Source of the DNA: Mycosynbacter sp964593465
Lineage (GTDB): Bacteria > Patescibacteriota > Saccharimonadia > Saccharimonadales > Saccharimonadaceae
Assembly: GCA_964593465.1 (NCBI GenBank)
Contig: CAZQJY010000005.1
Coordinates: 1 to 64,000 of the forward strand
Direction of reading: 5' to 3'
DNA length: 64,000 nucleotides
Below the pieces are notes generated by a model. It saw only the letters and a list, made by a program, of their open reading frames with translations, was not told where the DNA came from and searched no databases. The translations under genes were made by a program, and so were the position numbers. Shown here piece after piece: positions 56,923-64,000 of the stretch (the first letter of the stretch is position 1; each line of letters opens with the position of its first letter).

Positions 56923-58236
56923 ATGTCCAGAAAAAACCTTACGCCAGTAGAAGTCACGCTCAGTCACATCATTGGTGGCGGTCAAACTATTGGCACGCTA
57001 GAAAGTGGCAAAAAATGCCTCGCGTGGGGCGGCCTGCCTGACGAGCGAGTGCTAGTGCGACCGCTCAAGAGCAAATCTTCATACATAGAAGGGGTTGTAA
57101 CAGAGATATATGATGCATCAAAAGAGCGTGTTGAGCCGCGCGACCCTGAAAGCTATCTCAGCACCAGCCCTTGGCAAATCATGGATTTTGCGGCCGAGGA
57201 ACACTACAAATCCGCACTTATAGAAGAGGCGTTTGAGCTACACGACATTGTACTACCAAACCCTATCGAGACGTATAGCGACGGCGTAGAATATGAGTAT
57301 CGCAACAAAGTAGAGTTTAGCTGGTATGGCGAAACAGACGCTACATCTGGCGTCGACATGCTACATCTGGCGTTTTTTCGACGTGGCACCAAAGGTAAAA
57401 TCCCGATTGAAACATGTTCTCTGTTGCCAAACATAATGCTTGATGTAGCGCATTCGATCCGCGACACACTACAGAATCTGGACGTATCGGCACGCCAGCT
57501 CAAAACGCTACTGATTCGGAGTAACAGAGCAGGGCAAACTGCCTGGCAACTATACGTCAAAGACGAGGATTTTAACACAGATGTAGTGACTAACGCACTT
57601 GGCAACTTGACAAAGAATGGCGAGATTATTTATTCCAACCCAAAAAGCCCCGCCAGTGTCATTACAAGGCGTCTCTACCAAGGCAAAAATATTGTACTCG
57701 AAGACACCATCCTGGACATACCATTTCGCTATGCCACAGAAGGCTTTTTCCAAATTAATCTCCCTGTGTATGAACAGGCGTTGCGCGATATGCGTGAATG
57801 GGTACCGACAGGCAAGCCGGTGGTGGATATGTACAGTGGCGTGGGTACGATTGGCCTCACGATTGGCGGCGATGACGTAACACTCGTAGAACTCAACGAG
57901 CATGCTGTACGTGAGATGGAGCGAAATATTGCCGAGCTTGGGCGTGCGTCTAGCACAAAAGCAGTGCTTGCGGCGAGCGAAAATGCATTAGAATATATCA
58001 CCAGCGACGCAACGATTATCGTAGACCCGCCGCGTGCGGGGCTACACGAAGATGTGGTATGTAAGCTACTTGAGGCGGCACCAGAGCGTATTATCTATCT
58101 CAGTTGCAACCCGACTACGCAGGCTCGCGACGTGGCACGCCTGGCCGAAGTCTACGGCATACGTCATCATCAAGGTTACAACTTTTTCCCGCGAACTCCT
58201 CATATCGAACATTTGGTGATTTTGGATAAAAAATAG
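56923..58236 (+). CDS. TrmA/RlmD-type uracil-C5 RNA methyltransferase lacking Fe-S cysteines
   Basis: SAM-dependent methylation of a uridine in rRNA or tRNA. The 437 residues have an N-terminal TRAM domain (SHIIGGGQTIGTLESGKKCL), the SAM site MYSGVGTIGLTIGG, VDPPRAGLHEDVV and the catalytic ERIIYLSCNPTTQARDVARL (Cys). The region after RVEPRDPE, where RlmD proteins have a CxxxxxCxxC Fe-S site, reads SYLSTSPWQIMDFAA, without cysteines. TACACT (56910-56915) ends 7 nt before the ATG. Exact target (m5U) is not determinable here. Confidence 0.92.
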   Translation: MSRKNLTPVEVTLSHIIGGGQTIGTLESGKKCLAWGGLPDERVLVRPLKSKSSYIEGVVTEIYDASKERVEPRDPESYLSTSPWQIMDFAAEEHYKSALIEEAFELHDIVLPNPIETYSDGVEYEYRNKVEFSWYGETDATSGVDMLHLAFFRRGTKGKIPIETCSLLPNIMLDVAHSIRDTLQNLDVSARQLKTLLIRSNRAGQTAWQLYVKDEDFNTDVVTNALGNLTKNGEIIYSNPKSPASVITRRLYQGKNIVLEDTILDIPFRYATEGFFQINLPVYEQALRDMREWVPTGKPVVDMYSGVGTIGLTIGGDDVTLVELNEHAVREMERNIAELGRASSTKAVLAASENALEYITSDATIIVDPPRAGLHEDVVCKLLEAAPERIIYLSCNPTTQARDVARLAEVYGIRHHQGYNFFPRTPHIEHLVILDKK

Positions 58237-58263
58237 ACAGATTCGTTACTTCTGTGCTATAAA
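58234..58263 (+). promoter_or_regulatory. Promoter of the orphan gene at 58305
   Basis: TAGACA (58234-58239), 18-bp spacer, TATAAA (58258-58263) preceded by TGC. It begins in the last codons of the methyltransferase gene. The transcript leader has GAGGTGGGG before the ATG. Confidence 0.65.
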
Positions 58264-58304
58264 TAAGTTTTAAGTGTCCGTTTCGACTGAAATGAGGTGG
58301 GGAC

Positions 58305-58688
58305 ATGCAACACATCGATGTGTTTGAAATGCTGGAGAAGCAAAACTGCAATGTACTGATGTGCAGTCTCGAGTTTAAGGGCAGTGGAACCTCTGAGCGT
58401 GAGGTTAAGACCTGCGGCGAGATTGATCGGATCGTGCGTCCACGTATGGGTGAAGAGGCGTCTCTTCGTCTGGAGTGGCGATACCCACTGTCACGCGTCG
58501 TGATTGCGCGGTGCTTCCTGGAGGACGTAGAGACTGGCGAGACACAAGTCAGCCTACGGGATGTGAGCGTACGACTCCATCAGTTCAGGGTGGAGTATGG
58601 GTACATCCATCTCGACGAGCTGAAACTGTCGGCCGCAGAGCTGCGTCGACCGCTCGCACATGTACACCAGACATCTGCTCCTGCATGA
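58305..58688 (+). CDS. GC-rich orphan protein, unknown function
   Basis: A 127-residue soluble protein, probably beta-rich in the middle (LRLEWRYPLSRVVIARCFLE, TQVSLRDVSVRLHQFRVEYG) and helical at the ends, with four cysteines. No family recognised. A strong GAGGTGGGG site precedes the ATG. GAG and AAG codons prevail and CGG/AGG occur, so codon use differs from neighbours. It is a single unit between its own promoter and a long compound hairpin. Confidence 0.75.
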   Translation: MQHIDVFEMLEKQNCNVLMCSLEFKGSGTSEREVKTCGEIDRIVRPRMGEEASLRLEWRYPLSRVVIARCFLEDVETGETQVSLRDVSVRLHQFRVEYGYIHLDELKLSAAELRRPLAHVHQTSAPA

Positions 58689-58699
58689 TGACACCATCA

Positions 58700-58770
58700 T
58701 CCGCCAACTGTTTTTCGGGTCAGCAAGTTTCTGCTTACCCTAGAGAAAGGGTTGGCGGAGATTTGCTTTT
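58700..58770. terminator. Compound hairpin between converging genes
   Basis: TCCGCCAAC (58700-58708) pairs with GTTGGCGGA (58751-58759); inside, GGGT 58717-58720 with ACCC 58737-58740 and AGCA with TGCT form a second stem. CTTTTT follows on the plus strand. Confidence 0.7.
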
Positions 58771-59258
58771 TATGAGGTTTTGATACGCCGATAGGCAAAT
58801 TTGGCAACCGTGCGCCACCCCGTTGATGCGTCGGTGTCAAACTGTTTGATTTCACCATTTTTGACTTCTGCAATGACAATGAGCGCAGGATTGTAAGGCG
58901 CGAGAGTTTTATAGTATCGCAAATCGTGCTCACCAGTAGGCTTACGGCCCGGATAAGTGTGCGTAAACTTTTCTAGTGCGATATCCTCGAAATATTGCGG
59001 CTGGCCCTTTGGCGGAACGTAGAGCTCGGCACGCAGACCCATGCGAGCAACGAGCTTTTGTATATCACCCAGTGTGTAGTTGGAGCGGCCGTGGATGTAG
59101 GCGTAGAGTTGCTTTTTCCTAGAGAGGAACACACTAGCTTCGCCTGTGTGGCTAATCGGTATCTCGCGTGCAATCATCTGACGAATTTCGAGATCAATCC
59201 CAAAACGGTCTTTGGCTATTTGCTCAATGGCTTCGTCGGCGAGAAGTTGATCATTCAT
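58770..59258 (-). CDS. Unknown soluble protein
   Basis: A 162-residue basic soluble protein. Stretches such as SVFLSRKKQLYAYIHGRSNY and KFTHTYPGRKPTGEHDLRYY are distinctive, but I recognise no family. ATG 59258 is chosen because TGGTATACT (59275-59270 for the hexamer) lies 11 nt upstream. It is divergent from the hydrolase-like gene at 59348. Confidence 0.72.
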   Translation of the reverse strand: MNDQLLADEAIEQIAKDRFGIDLEIRQMIAREIPISHTGEASVFLSRKKQLYAYIHGRSNYTLGDIQKLVARMGLRAELYVPPKGQPQYFEDIALEKFTHTYPGRKPTGEHDLRYYKTLAPYNPALIVIAEVKNGEIKQFDTDASTGWRTVAKFAYRRIKTS

Positions 59259-59347
59259 ATCTACAAAATAGTATACCACCATCAGGCTAGACAAGCATGA
59301 GCGTAGGGTGTATACTCAGCGTCACCAGACAAACAAGGAGAAATGGT

Positions 59348-60418
59348 ATGACTGTTCGCATGGATGATTATCGAAGCTCTGAAACTACTCTTGACGCTAA
59401 TACTGTGCCCCGCGATGAAAACGGGGATTTTTTGTACAAAGAATTTCATAACCCTGTTGCCAATACGGAAATCACCTATGAAGATGAGACCTCGAAAGCA
59501 CACATCCGCAAAGAGCGAATCACCATGAACAACGGTACATACTATGATGTAACATCAACACTCGCTAAACAGAGGACTATTGATGTCGGCATTGTGGCTA
59601 CCGCAGCATGGCTTACCCAAGACCAGGGAATCAATAAGGACAGGGCGTTACGGGCAGCCAATATAGGGATTGATACGATGTTCATTTCCCCGCAGCAAAA
59701 CCTCAATCGGATTGGGCACTTTGGCAAAAGTGTTTGCAATATTATTGCTATCGCCGACTACTTGCACCTAAGAGACGAGCGTGACCCAGACCACTTGTGG
59801 GTTGATGGGATTTCTAGGGGTGGGATGCATGCACTTGGCGTAGCAGCCAAGGCGCCGTACGTTAACAATAAGCGAGTAATCGTCGGAGATTACACGGTAC
59901 CATGTTTTCCAGATGGAATCGATTTGGGGCGAGATTTGCCGCAACTACCGCGACTAGTAGTTAATGAGTTCAGTGCATTAACAACATTCGCTCGCCTGCC
60001 ATTGACAGCAATGATGCACTACCCAAGGACATTTGCCGCTAATCCAAAGATGTTATTTCAGCATGCAAAAGAGGCACCTACATTGCTCAGTGGTGCTACT
60101 GGAGATGCAGCAAGAAATATGCCGAGCGATACATTTGGACATGTGACAAACTACCTAGGTGATATCATGGGGCAAGGTCGACGCTGGGAGCCTATCTTTG
60201 AAACATACGACAATATTACAGTTGAGAACTTTAGCGGCGGCGGACATTTGAGTCTTGTAGATATGCGCTGTCAAGATAAATGGGAAAGACGACTGCGAGC
60301 GGTGCATGAAATTATCGAAAGTGACCCGAGTATTGTTGAGGTAGGCGGTGATAAAATGCGCGAGGCAGTTCGTAGTATTAAAGATAATGGGTTTCAGCAT
60401 CGAGGAATTGCAGCCTAA
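59348..60418 (+). CDS. Alpha/beta-hydrolase-like protein
   Basis: A 356-residue soluble protein. The likely nucleophile elbow is LWVDGISRGGMHALGVAAKA near residue 160 (GxSxG), and a candidate catalytic His lies in NFSGGGHLSLVDM near residue 310. The N-terminal 60 residues are polar. AAGGAG lies 8 nt before ATG 59348, and TAGACA (59288-59293), 17 bp, TATACT (59311-59316) form a promoter. Substrate unknown; the uvrD-like gene follows after 18 nt with its own -10. Confidence 0.8.
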   Translation: MTVRMDDYRSSETTLDANTVPRDENGDFLYKEFHNPVANTEITYEDETSKAHIRKERITMNNGTYYDVTSTLAKQRTIDVGIVATAAWLTQDQGINKDRALRAANIGIDTMFISPQQNLNRIGHFGKSVCNIIAIADYLHLRDERDPDHLWVDGISRGGMHALGVAAKAPYVNNKRVIVGDYTVPCFPDGIDLGRDLPQLPRLVVNEFSALTTFARLPLTAMMHYPRTFAANPKMLFQHAKEAPTLLSGATGDAARNMPSDTFGHVTNYLGDIMGQGRRWEPIFETYDNITVENFSGGGHLSLVDMRCQDKWERRLRAVHEIIESDPSIVEVGGDKMREAVRSIKDNGFQHRGIAA

Positions 60419-60436
60419 AATGCTACACTAGTAGCA

Positions 60437-63400
60437 ATGGACTACACTACTCGCTACAAAAAACTCAACAAAGCTCAGAAGCAAGCCGTCGATACAACCG
60501 AGGGACCAGTGATGGTAATGGCAGGGCCGGGCACAGGCAAGACAGAACTACTGAGCATGCGCGCAGCCAATATCTTGCGACAGACAGACGTGTTACCAGA
60601 AAATATCTTGTGTCTCACGTTTACCGAGAGTGGCTCCGTGGCGATGCAAAAGCGTCTACGTGATATTGTAGGACGCGATGCGTATGGAGTATCAATTTAT
60701 ACATTCCACGCATTTGGTACGGAAGTCATGAGTCGCTACCGCGAGTATTTCTATCGCGGAGCACAGTTTCGGGCAGCAGATGAGCTATCGGTGCACCGCA
60801 TCATCACATCAATCTTAGACGGTCTGGCGTACGATGATCCGCTGCGCAGCAAAATGAATGGCCAGTACACTGCGATCGGCGACATTGTGAATGCGATTTC
60901 TGACCTCAAACGCGCAGGTTTTACTGATGCAGAGTTTATGGCGCTATTAGACGCGACAGATGAGGCGCTTGCCATCGCTGGACGGCTTGTTTCGGAGGTG
61001 TTTGCAGAGCGTATTAGCAAATCCACACCAGATAAAGTTGCCGCCATCATCCCAAAGATTACTGCCATTGGCGAAAAGATGCCGCTCGACACACTACAGC
61101 CTTTTTCTACTGTGCTGGCACGAAGTCTGCAATATATGCTGGACGAATCTGCCATACATCCAAAGGTAACTCCACCACTCACAGCCTGGAAGAAGCAATG
61201 GATGGCACTTGATGCGGAGCGTAAGCCTGTGCTAAAAAGTACCAACTACCGAACAAAGATGCGCTCCCTTGCATATATCTATAGTCAGTATCTCGCTATC
61301 ATGCAAGAAGCTGAGCTGATGGATTTTGACGATATGATCATGCAGGTAGTGCACGCAATAGAAGTGTACCCAGAGTTGCGCTATGAGTTGCAAGAGAAGT
61401 ATCAATACATCATGGTGGACGAGTTCCAGGATACCAACCTGGCACAGATGCGTATCTTGCGTAATCTCACCAATAATCCCGTTGTTGAGGGCAAACCAAA
61501 TATCCTCGTGGTAGGTGACGACGATCAGGCAATTTATGGATTTCAGGGTGCCGAGGTAGGTAATATTATTGCGTTTAACGAGCTGTATCCAGAGACGCTG
61601 CGTATTACGCTGACAGATAATTATCGCAGCACCGCACCCGTGCTGACGGGTGCGCGCGAGGTGATTATACAAGCGAGCGGGCGGCTGGAAACAGCATATA
61701 GCGATGTAGATAAAACGCTCACACCGCACCGTAAGTCGGACTCGGCGGTGTCTGAGCTAGTGGAGCTTACAACGCCAGATGCCGAGCGAGCGTGGATTGC
61801 GCACGAGATTCGCGCACTACTCGATGCCAATGCAGCAGCGCAGGAAATCGCTGTGATTGCGCGGCAACACAAAGATCTAGTGGCGCTGGTGGGCTATTTG
61901 CAAGACGCCAAAATCCCCATTAGCTACGACCGTCGCGACAATGTACTCGACGACGAGGCGGTGATGCAGCTCGAAAGCATTGGGCTTGTGGTAGTGTCGC
62001 TCGCACGTGGCAACCACGCAACCGCCAATGCGCTACTGCCAGAGCTACTGAGCCACCCGGCATGGCAAATTACGCCAGAAACACTATGGGAGATTAGCCT
62101 CAAAGCCAACCAGACACACCAGAGTTGGCTTGAGGTGATGCGTCATCATGAGGCGCTGGGAGAGTTTTGGAAGTGGCTACAAGCCTGCGCCAAAGAGTCT
62201 GAGCATTTACCGCTAGAGCGTATGATAGATGTGCTATTTGGTACGACCAAGCTCGATGGTGACTATGTGTCGCCACTGCGTGAATACTTCTTCCCAGCGG
62301 CTAAACTTGAGAATGACCCAGCACGCTACATCATGCACCTCGAAAACCTGACAGCTATTCGTACTAAGCTGCGTGAGCACGAAGTAGACATGGCAAAACC
62401 ACGACTAGTGGATTTTCTAGAGTTTATAGAAAAAAACCGCGCCACCGATACACACATCACCAGTCTACGACACATCGGACAAGACGACGACGCGGTACGG
62501 CTACTCACAGCACATGGCTCCAAAGGTCTAGAGTTTGACCACGTGTTTGTGGTTAATGCAACTGATGCAATGTGGGGCGAAAAAGCTCGCGGACGCGCAG
62601 GCAGTATAGTATTTCCGCCACACCTCAGACTGGCTCGCAATAGCGGCAGCTATGATGAACGTCTCCGACTATTCTATGTGGCCATGACGCGTGCCCGCGA
62701 CACACTCCATGTATCTTATGCGCTCGAAAACGACAGTGCCAAAGAAATGTTACGTGCTGGATTCTTGTCAGAAAGCAGTAGTGTGCGCACGATCAATACG
62801 CTGCACGAACACAGCTCACCCCAGCAGGCAGCCGAACGTACCTGGTATGCACCGTTGCTCTCAATAGACGGTGGTACAATGCGTGAGTATCTGGCGCCGC
62901 TGCTATTTCACTACAAGCTTAGCGCGACACATGTGAATTCGTTTATTGACATTGTCCAGGGTGGACCAGAAGCATTCTTACTCAACAATTTACTGCGCTT
63001 CCCGTCACATCCGAGTCCACATGCTAACTATGGCACAGCAATTCACGCAGCACTACAGCGAGCACACGACTATATGCGCGCTAATAAATCACTTCAACCA
63101 GAAGAAGATGTGTTACACGAGTTCGAAAAGTCACTCGAGCGCATGCAATTTACAGATGAGGAGCGCACACTGTACCTAGAAAAAGGCAGCGCATCACTGA
63201 GGGCTTTTTTGGCCGCAAAATACAGCAACTTCTCGCCCGAACAACGTGCAGAGCTAAACTTTAATCACCAAGATGTATGGCTTGATGAAGTACATCTGAC
63301 GGGCAAGCTCGACGTTGTAGAGTTTGACAAAGATGCCATGACAGCGACCGTAACAGACTACAAGACAGGTGCATCGCTCGCAGACTGGGATAAAGGCGCA

Positions 63401-63718
63401 GATTACCAGAAAATCAAGGCACACAAATATCGCCAACAATTGCTTTTCTATAAGCTGCTAATCGAAAATTCTCGCGAATGGAACCGCTATACAATGACAC
63501 GTGGTATTTTGCAGTTTGTTGAGCCGAACAAGGCGGGACAAATTATAGCTTTGGAGCTACAAGATATCGACAACGAGGAGTTGGAACGATTTGCACAACT
63601 GGTACGTGTGATATGGAGGCATATTCAAACACTCAATTTCCCGAACACATCCGAGTATCCGGCGACACTAGCAGGCGTGAAGCAATTTGAGGAAGATTTG
63701 CTCAGCAACAAGATGTAA
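60437..63718 (+). CDS. UvrD-type helicase fused to RecB-like PD-(D/E)XK nuclease
   Basis: A 1093-residue superfamily 1 helicase-nuclease for DNA end processing. Motifs: LNKAQKQAVDTTEGPVMVMA (Q motif), Walker A AGPGTGKTELL near residue 31, motif II IMVDEFQDTN near residue 327, VVGDDDQAIYGFQGA (motif III), TAHGSKGLEFDHVFVV (motif V) and FYVAMTRARDTLHVSYA (motif VI). The C-terminal nuclease shows LTGKLDVVEF and TVTDYKTGA, then QQLLFYKLLI. The size resembles mycobacterial AdnB. TACACT (60424-60429) ends 7 nt before the ATG. Confidence 0.93.
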   Translation: MDYTTRYKKLNKAQKQAVDTTEGPVMVMAGPGTGKTELLSMRAANILRQTDVLPENILCLTFTESGSVAMQKRLRDIVGRDAYGVSIYTFHAFGTEVMSRYREYFYRGAQFRAADELSVHRIITSILDGLAYDDPLRSKMNGQYTAIGDIVNAISDLKRAGFTDAEFMALLDATDEALAIAGRLVSEVFAERISKSTPDKVAAIIPKITAIGEKMPLDTLQPFSTVLARSLQYMLDESAIHPKVTPPLTAWKKQWMALDAERKPVLKSTNYRTKMRSLAYIYSQYLAIMQEAELMDFDDMIMQVVHAIEVYPELRYELQEKYQYIMVDEFQDTNLAQMRILRNLTNNPVVEGKPNILVVGDDDQAIYGFQGAEVGNIIAFNELYPETLRITLTDNYRSTAPVLTGAREVIIQASGRLETAYSDVDKTLTPHRKSDSAVSELVELTTPDAERAWIAHEIRALLDANAAAQEIAVIARQHKDLVALVGYLQDAKIPISYDRRDNVLDDEAVMQLESIGLVVVSLARGNHATANALLPELLSHPAWQITPETLWEISLKANQTHQSWLEVMRHHEALGEFWKWLQACAKESEHLPLERMIDVLFGTTKLDGDYVSPLREYFFPAAKLENDPARYIMHLENLTAIRTKLREHEVDMAKPRLVDFLEFIEKNRATDTHITSLRHIGQDDDAVRLLTAHGSKGLEFDHVFVVNATDAMWGEKARGRAGSIVFPPHLRLARNSGSYDERLRLFYVAMTRARDTLHVSYALENDSAKEMLRAGFLSESSSVRTINTLHEHSSPQQAAERTWYAPLLSIDGGTMREYLAPLLFHYKLSATHVNSFIDIVQGGPEAFLLNNLLRFPSHPSPHANYGTAIHAALQRAHDYMRANKSLQPEEDVLHEFEKSLERMQFTDEERTLYLEKGSASLRAFLAAKYSNFSPEQRAELNFNHQDVWLDEVHLTGKLDVVEFDKDAMTATVTDYKTGASLADWDKGADYQKIKAHKYRQQLLFYKLLIENSREWNRYTMTRGILQFVEPNKAGQIIALELQDIDNEELERFAQLVRVIWRHIQTLNFPNTSEYPATLAGVKQFEEDLLSNKM

Positions 63719-63734
63719 CGAACCCACGAAACTA

Positions 63735-63763
63735 TTGACGAAACACTATAAATACAGTACTAT
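63735..63763 (+). promoter_or_regulatory. Promoter of the right-edge RNA candidate
   Basis: TTGACG (63735-63740), 17-bp spacer, TACTAT (63758-63763). Start expected near 63770. Confidence 0.72.
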
Positions 63764-63769
63764 GTAGGT

Positions 63770-63990
63770 TGTGCAGATGTGTGCACGACGAGTTTTGCAT
63801 GAGAAGTATTTTTTCGTGCGCGACTCGTCGTGTGCTTGCCTGTCGCAAATTGACAGACAGAGATAGGAATCTATCGCGGAGGTGTCGAGCCGTATGCCAG
63901 ACACAGTCGTTTGATACAGTATTCCAGCTTTTACGGCAGGCACAGGGTAAGTGGTAGCGAGTACGAGAAGTACTTGTCGCTATTTGCCCG
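63770..63990 (+). ncRNA. Candidate structured RNA, family not recognised
   Basis: About 220 nt after a good promoter without a convincing ORF (the only frames begin at poor starts without ribosome-binding sites). Consecutive helices: 63781-63792 with 63824-63835 (12 bp, two G-U), enclosing GCATGA 63797-63802 with TCGTGC 63814-63819; TGTC/GACA 63841-63855; GATAG 63862-63866 with CTATC 63871-63875; GCCGTA 63889-63894 with TACGGC 63932-63937; TAGCGA 63955-63960 with TCGCTA 63977-63982. It does not match tmRNA, RNase P, SRP or 6S features that I know. A leader of a gene beyond the window is the alternative. Confidence 0.45.
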
Positions 63991-64000
63991 CCATGGGATG

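Noticed and set aside
63769..63957. A Cys-rich 62-aa ORF starting with TTG at the right edge
   Set aside because: No ribosome-binding site, a rare start at the expected transcript start, and the codons follow the hairpin structure rather than a protein pattern.
63770..63990. tmRNA, RNase P RNA, SRP RNA or 6S RNA
   Set aside because: None of the conserved landmarks known to me is present (tRNA-like ends and tag ORF, GAGGAAAGTC-type core, the GGAAGCAGCC-like SRP loop, or paired 5' and 3' ends of 6S), and the length is too short for RNase P.
1..64000. Recoded UGA (glycine) as in SR1/Gracilibacteria
   Set aside because: Several genes end in TGA at the expected place (for example dcd, csoR neighbour genes) and no in-frame TGA occurs inside conserved proteins.
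1..64000. CRISPR arrays, insertion sequences, prophage or integrase genes
   Set aside because: No regularly spaced direct repeats, transposase, integrase or phage structural genes were seen on either strand.

Overview
This window looks like part of the chromosome of a Saccharibacteria (TM7) member of the Patescibacteria/CPR. That assignment is inferred from gene content and style, not from a database search. It uses the standard code (several genes end in TGA). Genes are packed tightly. Ribosomal protein, replication and nucleotide genes sit among small membrane proteins and many proteins of unknown function. No amino-acid or cofactor biosynthesis pathway is visible. Three enzymes that normally carry a Cys4 zinc site or an Fe-S cluster (DnaX, RecR, the RlmD-like methyltransferase) have lost those cysteines.

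Layout. 1-3.5 kb: end of the ribosomal/rpoA operon (rpsM-rpsK-rpsD-rpoA-rplQ-rplM-rpsI). 3.5-8.0 kb: a short Trp-containing leader ORF with a terminator/antiterminator switch, a 56-aa gene, trpS, an RluA-type pseudouridine synthase, a HolB-like protein, a TPR protein and a membrane protein. 8.2-12.4 kb: tRNA-Tyr, tRNA-Thr(TGT), a copper operon (CsoR, membrane cupredoxin, CopA without an HMA domain) and tRNA-Thr(GGT). 12.5-14 kb: a CAP-domain protein, YajQ and rpmG. 14-19 kb: an alpha-glucan operon (GT4, GH57, GH15, unknown). 19-28.3 kb: MscS channel, DsbA-like protein, two alpha/beta hydrolases, tRNA-Trp, a PmtA-like methyltransferase with an unusual N-terminus, a P-loop kinase, a YgjP-like peptidase, a sensor kinase without a partner, and a GT2.

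28.4-44.2 kb holds the usual secE-nusG-rplK-rplA-rplJ-rplL series, but pulled apart. Between its members lie a membrane protein, a GC-rich orphan gene, a GlcD-type FAD oxidoreductase, a thymidylate/nucleotide block (NUDIX, thyA, folA, dcd, tmk), and an island of four ATP-grasp ligases plus a RimB-like aspartic protease. rplJ-rplL has a recognisable L10 leader RNA. 44.4-51 kb: a conserved-looking unknown, an orphan with an alpha-CTD-like helix-hairpin-helix, dnaX-dnaB, a GT-C-like membrane protein, ebfC and recR. 51-64 kb: DHH phosphoesterase, cysS, AI-2E transporter, tgt, RlmD-like methyltransferase, a UvrD-helicase/RecB-nuclease fusion, and at the right end a candidate structured RNA.

Two modes of gene start stand out. 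About twenty genes have a Pribnow-like hexamer (TATAAT, TATACT, TACACT, TACAAT), often preceded by TG, ending only 6-12 nt before the start codon, mostly 6-8 nt. This implies leaderless or nearly leaderless mRNAs. Others (ribosomal proteins, small membrane proteins, orphans) have full -35/-10 promoters, 5' UTRs and Shine-Dalgarno sites. Four orphan genes (about 30.7, 45.0, 56.5 and 58.3 kb) share a foreign codon style dominated by AAG/GAG and each sits between its own promoter and a strong hairpin. The items I find most worth following are the ATP-grasp island, the trpS attenuator, these orphan cassettes, the leaderless promoter set and the RNA candidate at the right edge.
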